NCBI RefSeq assembly: GCF_017312725.1
Contig: NZ_BOPO01000064.1
Span: forward strand, 1 to 64,000
DNA: 64,000 nucleotides
Source: Actinocatenispora comari
GTDB taxonomy: Bacteria > Actinomycetota > Actinomycetes > Mycobacteriales > Micromonosporaceae
Direction: 5' to 3'
In this document: piece by piece, positions 15,535 to 23,490 of the stretch
Layout: the number at the start of each line of letters is the position of its first letter
How positions within the stretch are numbered: position 1 is the stretch's first letter
The notes under the pieces: model-generated
What the model saw: the letters and a program-made list of their open reading frames with translations, nothing else
Told to the model about the DNA's origin: nothing
The model's database searches: none
Program-made: the position numbers and the translations under genes

Positions 15535-16641
15535 TCATGCCGGCTCGCCGTAGCGCGCCAGCTTCTCCTCGTCGACGGTGACGCCGAGCCCGGGCCCGGC
15601 CGGTACCGGCAGGGCCGCGTCGGTGAGCGCGAACGGCTCGGTGACCAGGTCGTCCGCGTGCAGGTAGTACATCGAGTCGATCGCGTACCGCAGCGCCGGG
15701 GTGCTCGCCGCCAGCGCCAGGTGCGCCGCGGTGGAGATGCCGAGCTCGCCACCGGAGTGCAGGTTCATCCCCAGCCCGAACGTGTCGCAGTGCGCGGCGA
15801 GCGCCTTGTTCGCGGCGATGCCGCCCCACTTGAACACGTCGCCGTGGATCACGTCGACCGCGCCGGCCCGTACCGCCGGGGCGAACTCCTCGAAGCGCAC
15901 CACGCACATGTTGGTGCACAAGGGAATCCCCAGCCTGGTGCGGACCGTGGCCATGCCCTCGATGCCGACGACCGGATCCTCCAAGTACTCCAGGGACAGC
16001 TCCTGCAGCGCGCCGCCGAGCCGCAGCGTGTCCGGCACCGACCAGGCCGCGTTCGGGTCCACCCGCAGCCGGATCCGCGGCAGCGCGGCCCGGATCGCCC
16101 GCAGGATCGCCACGTCGCCGTCCGGATCGGTGCTGCCCTTCAGCTTCACCGCGGTGAAGCCGTACTCGCCGACGACGGCAGCGGTGTGCTCGGCGAGCGC
16201 GCCCGGCAGGTCGGCCGGTGCGACCTCGCCGGCGTCGGCGCGGGTCACCAGCGCGGTCAGCGGCACCCGGTCGCGCACCCGGCCGCCGAGCAGCTCGTAC
16301 ACCGGGCGGCCGGCCGCCGTGCCGATCAGGTCCCAGCAGGCGACGTCGATGCCGGCCTTCGCCGCGTAGCCGAGGTAGCCGTGGAAGAACGGCAGCATGT
16401 GCGTGTCGGCGTGGAACCGCTCCAGCTCGTACGGGCTGCGCCCGATCAGGATCGGCGCGAGCTGGCGCACCAGGGCCGCGGTCGGCGCGCCCCACATCGT
16501 CTCGCCCCAACCGTCGACGCCCTCGTCGGTGCGCAACCGCAGCACGGTGCGGGTGTTGCCGGTCTTGGTCTCGAACGAGGAGGTGAACGCGGTGCGCATC
16601 GGCACCGTCACCACCCACACGTCGACCCCGACGATCTTCAC
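15535..16641 (-). CDS. Enolase-superfamily sugar-acid dehydratase (glucarate dehydratase-like)
   Basis: The 368-residue protein begins at a GTG. A capping domain (residues 1–120) is followed by the (beta/alpha)7 barrel. The catalytic landmarks are VKLKGS near residue 167 (KxK-type general base), the metal ligands in VDPNAAW and in YLEDP, and the late segments GDVFKWGG and NLHSGGELGIS. The last of these corresponds to the catalytic His region of glucarate dehydratases. Members abstract the proton alpha to the carboxylate of a sugar acid and eliminate water. The exact substrate is not determined. It is divergent from a ROK regulator that probably controls it. Confidence 0.82.
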   Translation of the reverse strand: MKIVGVDVWVVTVPMRTAFTSSFETKTGNTRTVLRLRTDEGVDGWGETMWGAPTAALVRQLAPILIGRSPYELERFHADTHMLPFFHGYLGYAAKAGIDVACWDLIGTAAGRPVYELLGGRVRDRVPLTALVTRADAGEVAPADLPGALAEHTAAVVGEYGFTAVKLKGSTDPDGDVAILRAIRAALPRIRLRVDPNAAWSVPDTLRLGGALQELSLEYLEDPVVGIEGMATVRTRLGIPLCTNMCVVRFEEFAPAVRAGAVDVIHGDVFKWGGIAANKALAAHCDTFGLGMNLHSGGELGISTAAHLALAASTPALRYAIDSMYYLHADDLVTEPFALTDAALPVPAGPGLGVTVDEEKLARYGEPA

Positions 16642-16677
16642 TGCGCTGCACCCCTCGCGACGGACTACGCTGGCTTC

Positions 16678-16700
16678 GTATGTCAGAAGCTACTACATAC
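16678..16700. promoter_or_regulatory. Probable ROK operator between enolase-superfamily and ROK genes
   Basis: GTATGT at 16678–16683 and ACATAC at 16695–16700 form one inverted repeat; an overlapping one is GCTTC (16673–16677) with GAAGC (16686–16690). The site lies in the 75-base divergent gap, immediately before the ribosome binding site of the ROK gene. Confidence 0.5.
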
Positions 16701-16716
16701 ACGAGGAGGGCGACGG

Positions 16717-17898
16717 ATGAGCTCGGCCACGTTGATCTCGCCGGAACGGCTCGGAGTGCTGAACCGGATGCGGGTGCTCACCGCTCTGCACGCCGCCGGG
16801 CCGCAGAGCCGCGCCGAGCTCGCCCGTACCTTCGGGGTGTCCCGGGCCACCGTGGGGACGATCCTGCAACCGTTGCTGGACAACGGGATCCTGATCGAGA
16901 CCGAACCCGCGGCAGCGTCGTCCGGCGGGCCGCGCTCCGGCGGCAAGCCGCCGCGGCCGGTCTGGTTCTCCGCGTCGGCGCCGTCGATCGGGGCGGTGGA
17001 GATCCTCCCGGGCCGGGTCCGCGCCGCGACGGTGTCGCTGACCGGCGAGATCCGTGGCCGGGCCACCGCACCGTTCGCCACCCGTACCGCCGATCCGGCC
17101 GGCTTCGCCGCGGCGCTGCGCTCCTGCTGCGCCGAGGCCTTCGCCGGTACCACCGTGGTCGGCATCGGTGTCGCCTCTGCCGGCCTGGTCGACCCGGGCC
17201 AGGGCCGGCTGGTCGAGCTCAACGCGGCGCCCGCACTCACCGGCCACCCGATCGGGGACACGCTCGCCGAGCAGCTGGCGGCGCCGGTCTACCTGGAGCA
17301 TCACGCCCGGGTGCAGGCGCTGGGCGACCGCTGGTTCGGCGCCGGCCGCGGCCTCGACACGTTCGCCTCGGTGTCCACAGGGGACAGTGTCGGGGTTGGC
17401 GTGGTCCAGCAGGGTGCGGTGCTGTCCGCACCCGGCGCGGGCAGCGGGGCGCACCTGACCGTCGCCGCCGGCGGCGACCGCTGCGACTGCGGCCGGCGCG
17501 GCTGCTGGAAGACGGTCGCCACGATCGGCTGGCTGCGCCGCCGCGCCGCCGCGCTCGGTGTCCCGGGAGCCCGCGGTACGACACTGGCCCGGCTCACCGC
17601 GCGTGCCGGCCGCGGCGACCGGTCGGCGGTCCGGCTGATCGACGAGTACGCGGCGAACCTCGCGCTGGGCCTGGGCAACGTGCAGCAGCTGCTCGCACCC
17701 GGTACGTTCGTCCTGCACGGTGACGCCGCCACCGGCGGCGTGCGGTTCGCCGAGCTGGTCGCCGGTCACCTCACGGCGCACTCGCCGCACCATCCCGACG
17801 CCGTACCCACCGTGACGCTCGCCGCGGCGGGCCCGGACACCGTGCTGCTCGGTTGCGCCGGACTCGTGCTCTCCCAGGGAATGCAGCTGGTGCGCTGA
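16717..17898 (+). CDS. ROK-family transcriptional repressor
   Basis: The ATG at 16717 follows GAGGAGGG and opens a 393-residue protein. An N-terminal winged helix (SRAELARTFGVSRATVGTIL, residues about 29–48) precedes the ROK sugar-kinase-like domain. The ROK zinc site is CDCGRRGCWK near residue 250, with Lys where the consensus Glu stands. The ATP-binding DxGxT loop is absent (VASAGLVD-type start), so it is a sugar-sensing repressor rather than a kinase. The divergent enolase-superfamily gene is the likely target, and the inducer is probably a sugar or sugar acid. Confidence 0.88.
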   Translation: MSSATLISPERLGVLNRMRVLTALHAAGPQSRAELARTFGVSRATVGTILQPLLDNGILIETEPAAASSGGPRSGGKPPRPVWFSASAPSIGAVEILPGRVRAATVSLTGEIRGRATAPFATRTADPAGFAAALRSCCAEAFAGTTVVGIGVASAGLVDPGQGRLVELNAAPALTGHPIGDTLAEQLAAPVYLEHHARVQALGDRWFGAGRGLDTFASVSTGDSVGVGVVQQGAVLSAPGAGSGAHLTVAAGGDRCDCGRRGCWKTVATIGWLRRRAAALGVPGARGTTLARLTARAGRGDRSAVRLIDEYAANLALGLGNVQQLLAPGTFVLHGDAATGGVRFAELVAGHLTAHSPHHPDAVPTVTLAAAGPDTVLLGCAGLVLSQGMQLVR

Positions 17899-17930
17899 CC
17901 GTACGGAGCGGGCGGCCGCGCCGCCGGGCG

Positions 17931-18998
17931 TCAGCGGGCGGCGGCGAGGTTGTGGAACCGCCGGCGCACCGTCTCCATACCCGGCGTGTCCCGGCTCGGG
18001 TGCACCCGGTTGGTCAGCAGCACCGCGTACCGGCCGAGGGTGGGGTCGAGCCAGATGCTGGTGCCGGTGAACCCGGTGTGCCCGTAGGACTCGGGCGAGC
18101 TCAGGTCGCCGAACGGGCTGCCGTGCGGATCCCGTCCCTGCCAACCCAGCCCGCGCCGCAGGTTGAGCCGGTCGGTGTGGCCGCGGCCCATCAGCGCCAG
18201 CGTCCGCGCCGCCAGCCACTCGCCGGTCACCGTGCCGCCGCCGGACAGCACGGCGAGCGCGAGCCCCTCCAGGTCGTCCAGCGTGCCGAACAGCCCGGCG
18301 TGGCCGGCCACACCGCCCAGTACCACGGCGTTCTCGTCGTGCACGCTGCCCTGCACCACCTCGCCCCGCCACGGGCAGTGCTCGGTGGCGGCGCACCGGT
18401 CCCGGTCGCGTGCGGCGGGCCGGAACCCGGTGTCCGGCATGCCCACCGGCTCGGTCACCGCGATGGCCACCAACCGGTCCAGCGGCATGCCGGACGCTGC
18501 CTCGGCGACCTGCCCCAGCACGATGAACCCGACCGAGCTGTAGTCGACCGCGGTACCGGGTGCGGTCCGCAGCGGCAGCGCCCGTACCGCGGCGAGCAGC
18601 GACTCCCGCTCCGGGTGCCGGCGCCACAACGGTTGCCGTCCGGGCAGCCCGGAGGTGTGGGTGAGCAGCTGCTCGACGGTGACCCGGCCGAGCTCGCCGT
18701 CGGCGTACTCGGGCAGGTGCTCGGCGACGGTCTCGGCCAGCCCCAGCGCACCGCGTTCGACCAGCCACATCGTGGCCAGCGCGACCACCGGTTTGGTCAC
18801 CGAGGCCCAGTCCCACAGGGTGTCCGGCCGCACCGGCGGGCCGCCCCAGGACAGCGTGCCGAGCAGGCCACGGCGCACCGGTCCGTCCAGGTTGCCGACC
18901 GACCAGGCGGCGCCGGAGAAGATGCGCTCCCGGTGCGCCACCGCCAGCAGCTCCGCCTCGCTGGCCGGAACCCCGGCCAGCGCCGCCACCGTGTCCAT
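17931..18998 (-). CDS. Class C beta-lactamase-fold serine hydrolase
   Basis: I choose the ATG at 18998 because GGAGG lies seven bases before it; longer frames reach 19052. The resulting 355-residue protein carries the SxxK nucleophile motif in WDWASVTKPV, the YxN-equivalent YSSVGF and the third motif as YGHTGFTG. This arrangement marks the beta-lactamase/D-alanyl-D-alanine carboxypeptidase/esterase group (PF00144). There is no signal peptide, which makes a penicillin-binding role unlikely and a cytoplasmic esterase or peptidase more likely. It is convergent with the ROK gene; neighbours of this type suggest cell-wall-fragment or glycoside metabolism, but that is inference. Confidence 0.85.
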   Translation of the reverse strand: MDTVAALAGVPASEAELLAVAHRERIFSGAAWSVGNLDGPVRRGLLGTLSWGGPPVRPDTLWDWASVTKPVVALATMWLVERGALGLAETVAEHLPEYADGELGRVTVEQLLTHTSGLPGRQPLWRRHPERESLLAAVRALPLRTAPGTAVDYSSVGFIVLGQVAEAASGMPLDRLVAIAVTEPVGMPDTGFRPAARDRDRCAATEHCPWRGEVVQGSVHDENAVVLGGVAGHAGLFGTLDDLEGLALAVLSGGGTVTGEWLAARTLALMGRGHTDRLNLRRGLGWQGRDPHGSPFGDLSSPESYGHTGFTGTSIWLDPTLGRYAVLLTNRVHPSRDTPGMETVRRRFHNLAAAR

Positions 18999-19106
18999 CG
19001 TTCCTCCGGTCGAGTCCGCCATCGCCGCAACGATAGGACCGGAGCGGACCATCGGGGCACGGTGGGTCGCGTGGTCGGCCCCGCCGCGGGGGGCCGCCGC
19101 GGTGGA

Positions 19107-19390
19107 TCACGGGTATGGACGGGTACGAAACTCCAGCCCGTGCCGGCCCGGGTCGAGGAAGTAGCCGCCCCGGCCGCCGTGCTGGTGGTTGATCTCGTGG
19201 GCCCGCTCCCGGAACGGGTCGGCCCAGTTCTCGATCCGCCGGTCGGCCAGCCGCTGGTACGCCCGGTCGAACAGCTCGTCGTCGACCAGAAGGCGTAGTG
19301 CTGCAGTGCGCTCCATCGGCGGTTCGGCGAACTGCAGCAGCACCCCTCGTCGAGCTGGACGTTGCTGAACACGCCGCAGGACGGCGCCTC
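19107..19390 (-). pseudogene. Decayed VOC-family (glyoxalase-like) gene
   Basis: Three reading-frame pieces together make the C-terminal half of a VOC domain. CGVFSNVQLDEG is in one frame, LLQFAEPP in a second, LQHYAF back in the first, and LVDDELFDRAYQRLADR followed by EINHQHGGRGGYFLDP in the second. The joins are near 19344, 19304 and 19289, each explained by one or two lost bases. The first half of the domain is missing upstream, where an imperfect repeat array begins. The closing segment FLDPGRHGLEFRTRPYP matches the family's metal-ligand Glu. Sequencing error in G/C runs is the alternative explanation. Confidence 0.75.
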
Positions 19391-19440
19391 GCGCGACTCC
19401 ACGGGGTGCGGCGGCCGGGGTGATGCGGCGCTTGGTGCCC

Positions 19441-19539
19441 GGTCACCGGCGCCCGGTGCCACAGCGGCGGTCACCGGCGGCCCGGTGCCACAGCGCCGGT
19501 CTCCGGCGGCCGAGTGCTGCGGCGCCGCTCACCGGCGGG
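19441..19539. repeat. Imperfect 28–29-bp tandem repeat ending in the TetR stop codon
   Basis: Units lie at 19441–19468, 19469–19497 and 19498–19526, with a partial fourth at 19527–19539. Units one and two share GGTCACCGGCG and CCCGGTGCCACAGCG. The TCA in the fourth unit is the stop codon of the TetR gene (minus strand), and the same TCA is kept in units one and two. Confidence 0.8.
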
Positions 19540-20134
19540 TGAGCTGGCCGAGGGCGCGGCGAAGCTTGGTGTCCCGCCGCGATGCGGCGTGTTCGAGCAG
19601 CGCCACCTCGGCAACCAGGCCGACCCACAGCCGCGCGGTCTGCTGCGGATCGGGCCAGCCGAGCGCCTCGAAGTCGGCGAGCACCTCGGCCGCGCTGGCG
19701 GTGTTGCGGGCCGCGATCTCCGCGGCGATCTGCGGGTCGGCGCGCGCTTCGAGCAGCAGCGCCCGTACACCGCGGTGCTGCAGGCAGGTGTCGAGATAGC
19801 TGCGGGCGATCGTGTCGAGCCGCTCGGCGCCGGGTTCGAGCCCTCGCATGGCTGTCCTGATCCGGTCGAACAGGCGGTCGTGGAACTCGCGGTGCAGCTC
19901 GATGACGTACGAGGGGCGGTCGCCGAAGTGGTGGAAGAAGGTGCCCTTGGACACCCCCGCCTCCTCGACCAGGAGGTTGATGCTCAGGCCCATCAGGCCG
20001 GTCTGCTCGGCCAGCCGCAGCCCGGCGTCGATGAGGCGTTGCCGGGTCTCGGCGGCGGCGGCCCGCCGCTTGCCGACGGGCCGGTCGCCGGCCGCCGCGC
20101 GGGAACCGGCATCGGGGGACACGCTGTCGCTCAC
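19529..20134 (-). CDS. TetR-family transcriptional repressor
   Basis: This 201-residue protein starts at a GTG. The DNA-binding domain is at residues about 28–75, with the recognition helix region VEEAGVSKGTFFHHFGDRPS, the standard TetR form. The rest is a helical ligand-binding and dimerisation domain. It is divergent from an alpha/beta hydrolase gene, and a perfect 20-bp palindrome lies between them over the hydrolase promoter, so the hydrolase is its likely target. The ligand is unknown. The 3' end carries a repeat array described separately. Confidence 0.9.
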   Translation of the reverse strand: MSDSVSPDAGSRAAAGDRPVGKRRAAAAETRQRLIDAGLRLAEQTGLMGLSINLLVEEAGVSKGTFFHHFGDRPSYVIELHREFHDRLFDRIRTAMRGLEPGAERLDTIARSYLDTCLQHRGVRALLLEARADPQIAAEIAARNTASAAEVLADFEALGWPDPQQTARLWVGLVAEVALLEHAASRRDTKLRRALGQLTRR

Positions 20135-20205
20135 GTGACCATGGTCGCAGGCCGCCCTGTCGCGGTGCCGTTGCTCTTCCGACCGGGCCGCCCTCGTCGT
20201 ATAGT

Positions 20206-20225
20206 TTGACCGACCGGTCGGTCAA
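20206..20225. promoter_or_regulatory. TetR operator, perfect 20-bp palindrome
   Basis: TTGACCGACCGGTCGGTCAA reads the same on both strands. The GACCGACCGGTCGGTC core is typical of actinobacterial TetR operators. A TATAGT hexamer (20200–20205) directly precedes it, so a bound repressor would cover the transcription start of the hydrolase gene. Confidence 0.88.
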
Positions 20226-20251
20226 TGAATCGAGATGCCAGGGAGCACCCA

Positions 20252-21070
20252 GTGCCCAGCCTTCAGACCTCCGCGGGTCGCGTCGCCTACTCCGACACCG
20301 GAACCGGCCCGCTGCTCGTCCTCCTGCACGCCACCCTGCACGACCGGCACGACTTCGACCCGGTCGTACCTGCGCTCGCCGCCGCGCACCGCGTCGTCGC
20401 GATGGACTGGCCCGGCCACGGCGAGTCGGACCCCGACGCCGGTGGGCGGCCGGTCACTGCGGGGTTGCTCGCGGACGTGCTGGAGGAGCTGGTGCTCGCA
20501 CGGGACCTGCGCGGGCTGCGGGTGATCGGCAACTCGGTCGGCGGCTTCGCGGCGGCCCGGCTCGCGATCCGCCACCCCGACCGCGTCGCCGGGCTCGTCC
20601 TGGTCGACAACGGTGGCTTCGCCGGCCACGATCCGTTCACCCGGACGCTGTTTCGCGTCATCGGCACGCCGGCCGTCGCCGCCCGGCTGATGCCCCGCTT
20701 CGTCCGGTCCTACATGCGGCCCAGGACCGCCGGTGACCGGGCCATCGTGTCGCGCGCGGTCACCCGGGCCCGCAGCCCGCAGGGCGCGGCGATCGCCGCC
20801 TCGATGTGGCGCAGCTTCGCCAGCCCCGACCACGACCTGCACGAACAGGCCGACCGGCTCACCGCACCCACCATGATCGTGTGGGGCCGGCAAGACACGG
20901 CGGCGCCGCTGCGGATCGGGCGCGCGACCCACCGGCGCCTCCCGCACGCCACCATGCAGGTCTTCGACACCGGCCACGTGGTCTTCTCGTCCGAGCCCGC
21001 CGCGTTCCTGCGCGCGGTCGAACCGTTCCTGGCCGGGCTGCCGGCCGAGCCGGCCCCGAGGCGCCGCTGA
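20252..21070 (+). CDS. Alpha/beta-hydrolase
   Basis: I prefer the GTG at 20252, preceded by GGGAG, over the ATG at 20225, because the ATG overlaps the operator. The 272-residue product has the fold's oxyanion region LLVLLHATLHDR, the nucleophile elbow GNSVGG (Ser near residue 98), a catalytic Asp candidate in VWGRQDTAAP and the catalytic His in FDTGHVVFSSEP. Family members hydrolyse esters, lactones or related bonds; the substrate cannot be named. There is no signal peptide. Control by the divergent TetR protein is likely. Confidence 0.88.
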   Translation: MPSLQTSAGRVAYSDTGTGPLLVLLHATLHDRHDFDPVVPALAAAHRVVAMDWPGHGESDPDAGGRPVTAGLLADVLEELVLARDLRGLRVIGNSVGGFAAARLAIRHPDRVAGLVLVDNGGFAGHDPFTRTLFRVIGTPAVAARLMPRFVRSYMRPRTAGDRAIVSRAVTRARSPQGAAIAASMWRSFASPDHDLHEQADRLTAPTMIVWGRQDTAAPLRIGRATHRRLPHATMQVFDTGHVVFSSEPAAFLRAVEPFLAGLPAEPAPRRR

Positions 21071-21091
21071 CTCCCGAGCCGCGGGGAGCGG

Positions 21092-21817
21092 CTAGCCGGC
21101 CGGCGCATCCAGGGCGGTACGGGCGGCGGCGACCACGGCCGGGTCGGTGACGACGTGGGTGTCGTCGTCGGCGCTGCCCAGCGGTACCGCCGGGCCCGCG
21201 TGCCGCGGGGTCGCCGCCCGCTTGGCGGACAGGTGCACCGCCGCGACTCCCGCGCCGACCAGCGCCGGGATGTCGGCGGTACGCACGCCGCCGCCGGCCA
21301 TCACCTGGATGCCCGGTGCGGCGGCGGCCATCCGTTCGATGGTGGCGACACCGGCGCCGGCGGTGGCGGCACCGCCGGAGGTCAGGACGCGGGTCAGCCC
21401 GAGCTCGGCGGCCGCCGCGGCCGCCGCGACCGGGTCGACCGAGCGGTCGATCGCCCGGTGCAACGTCACCTCCGCGGTACCCGCGGCGTCGGCCCAGCGC
21501 CGAATCGCTCCGGTGTCCAGCGTCCCCGCGTCGGTCAGCGCGCCGACCACCACGCCGGCGGCGCCGGCCGCGAGCACGCTGCGTACCTCCGCGGTCATCA
21601 ACGCGATCTCGTCGGCGTCGTAGCGGAAGTCGCCCGGCCGGCAGCGCACCAGTACGTGTACCGGCAGACCGGCGGCGACCGCGGCCTCGACCAGCGCCTG
21701 GGACGGGGTGACGCCGCCGAGCTCCAGCGCGACGCACAGCTCGACCCGGTCCGCCCCACCGGCCCGCGCGATCCGGGCACCGGCGGGGCTGGTGACCGCG
21801 ATCTCCAGCGCGGTCAT
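21092..21817 (-). CDS. cutC: CutC-family TIM-barrel protein
   Basis: This 241-residue protein has the CutC motifs in order: the N-terminal MTALEIAVTSPAGARIARAGGADRVE split as strand one and helix one, then LVRCRPGDFRYD, VVVGALTDAGTLD, TLHRAIDRS, LTSGGAATA and QVMAGGGVRTADIP. It was named for copper homeostasis in E. coli, but the barrel looks enzymatic and the copper role is disputed. CutC genes often sit with amino-sugar genes, as here downstream of ROK and M81 genes on the same strand (118-base gap). I infer a catabolic role in that module rather than copper binding. Confidence 0.9.
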   Translation of the reverse strand: MTALEIAVTSPAGARIARAGGADRVELCVALELGGVTPSQALVEAAVAAGLPVHVLVRCRPGDFRYDADEIALMTAEVRSVLAAGAAGVVVGALTDAGTLDTGAIRRWADAAGTAEVTLHRAIDRSVDPVAAAAAAAELGLTRVLTSGGAATAGAGVATIERMAAAAPGIQVMAGGGVRTADIPALVGAGVAAVHLSAKRAATPRHAGPAVPLGSADDDTHVVTDPAVVAAARTALDAPAG

Positions 21818-21935
21818 CCGGCCACTCCGGCCGGTCGGGAGGCTGCCGGCGCGATGCGGTCCTTCCTTCGCCGCCTCCGGATGGTCGCCGGCAAGGTGCG
21901 TTCCGCGGCGGGGTGCCCGCTCCGGACGACGGTGC

Positions 21936-23450
21936 TCATTCGTCCGCTCCGGACAGCGGCTCGGTCGAGGCCGGAATGATCCGGGCGGTCAGGTCGGGGT
22001 CGGCCATGTCCGGGTCGAACGGGAACATCGGCCGCCGGATCCGCTCGTGCCCCAACCGAACGAGGTCCTGATCGACGCCACCAGGGCTCACCGCCATCTT
22101 CCAGTCGGCGGCCATCGCGTACAGCTCCGGCTCCAGATACCCGATCTTCACGATCACGATGGCCGCCTCGCGCGGCGCCAGCGACAGGTCGGTGAAGTCG
22201 TGCTCGTGATGGTACGGCTTGCGCAGCTTCGTGAGGATCGCGTACACGCTGCCCACCCGCAGCACCACCTCGGTCTCCGCGTCCCGGTCGCCGTGCCGGA
22301 TCGCGTGCACCACCCCGGTCATCGTCAGCGGGCCGGCGTGCCGGTCGTCCACCTCGGCACCCGCGGTGACGGTGACGGTCGCGCCGACCCCGGCCTCGAC
22401 CGCCGCGGCGACCGCCGCCGGGCCCGGTACCGAGGCGTAGATGACGGTCGGCCCGCCCTCGCCGAACTCGGGCCGGGCCAGCAGCTGGGTCAGCCCCCAC
22501 GTCACGTCGCCGGCGCCGCCGGCGGTCGGGTTGTCCCCGGTGTCGGAGACGAAGTACGGCCGGGCCTCGCTGGCGAGCGCCGCATCCAGGCACTCGTCGT
22601 ACGTGCCGGTCGGCGCCACGAAGTCGAAGTCGCGCCGGGCGGCCCAGAACCCGCAGGCGAGCCGTTCGGCCCCGGCGGCGACGGCGGTCTCGTCCGGTCC
22701 GGTGACGACCACCGCGGCCCGGTTGCGCGGCTCGTCCGCCCACGCGTACCCGACCCAGATCGCCGCGTCGGTCACCCCGTCGGCGGCCTCCACCTCGGAC
22801 ACCGCCGCGTAGACCGACTTCGCCGGTTCGATCCGGGTGGAGGTCTGCTCGCCGGCCAGCAGCACCGGCACCGGCACCCACGCCTTCACCGGCCGGTCCG
22901 CGCCGGAGCGCAGCAACCGCACCAGGTTGCGGGCGGCGCGCTCCTTGGTCTCCATGTGGTCCTCGTGCGGCGCCATCCGGTAGCAGGTGATGAGGTCGCT
23001 GCGGTGCGCCAGCTCGCGGGAGACGTTGCCGTGCAGGTCCATCGAGGTCGACACGATCACGTCCGGTCCGATCACGTCCCGGATCCGGCCCAGCAGCAAC
23101 GCCTCCGCGTCGTCGATGCCCTCGACGGTCATCGCCCCGTGGATGTCGTACCACAGGCCGTCCAGGTGCGGCATCGCGGCGAGCCGGGCGAGCAGGTCCG
23201 CCGACAGCTCCTCGAACGCGGCCGCGGTGGCCATCCCGCCGGGCAGCGACTTGCCCACCAGGGCGCCGCGCCAGTCGGCCGCCGCGCGCAGTTCCTCGCC
23301 GTCGGCGAGGAACGGGTACCGGGTGAGTACCTCGGCGCCGCGCTGCGGGTGGAACGCCGGCGCCTCGGTACGGGCCGGCGAGAACGTCGACGACTCGATC
23401 CCGAGCCCGGCGATGGCGATGACGGGACGGTCGATCGGGGTGCGGGACAT
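21936..23450 (-). CDS. M81-family metallopeptidase (MlrC-like)
   Basis: The 504-residue protein starts at an ATG behind GGAGAG. It opens with the family N-terminus IAIAGLGIESSTFSP and carries the metal-site segments YDIHGAM and SMDLHGNVS (residues about 110–165). The C-terminal MlrC domain has the marker SDTGDNPTAGGAGD near residue 310. MlrC of Sphingomonas degrades linearised microcystin tetrapeptide; most members lie in peptide or amino-acid catabolic loci with unknown substrates. There is no signal peptide. With the ROK gene 40 bases upstream and the importer on the other strand, it probably acts on the imported compound inside the cell. Confidence 0.9.
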   Translation of the reverse strand: MSRTPIDRPVIAIAGLGIESSTFSPARTEAPAFHPQRGAEVLTRYPFLADGEELRAAADWRGALVGKSLPGGMATAAAFEELSADLLARLAAMPHLDGLWYDIHGAMTVEGIDDAEALLLGRIRDVIGPDVIVSTSMDLHGNVSRELAHRSDLITCYRMAPHEDHMETKERAARNLVRLLRSGADRPVKAWVPVPVLLAGEQTSTRIEPAKSVYAAVSEVEAADGVTDAAIWVGYAWADEPRNRAAVVVTGPDETAVAAGAERLACGFWAARRDFDFVAPTGTYDECLDAALASEARPYFVSDTGDNPTAGGAGDVTWGLTQLLARPEFGEGGPTVIYASVPGPAAVAAAVEAGVGATVTVTAGAEVDDRHAGPLTMTGVVHAIRHGDRDAETEVVLRVGSVYAILTKLRKPYHHEHDFTDLSLAPREAAIVIVKIGYLEPELYAMAADWKMAVSPGGVDQDLVRLGHERIRRPMFPFDPDMADPDLTARIIPASTEPLSGADE

Positions 23451-23490
23451 GGCTCTCCAACGTTGTTCGGGACGGGGACGGCAGACGCGG

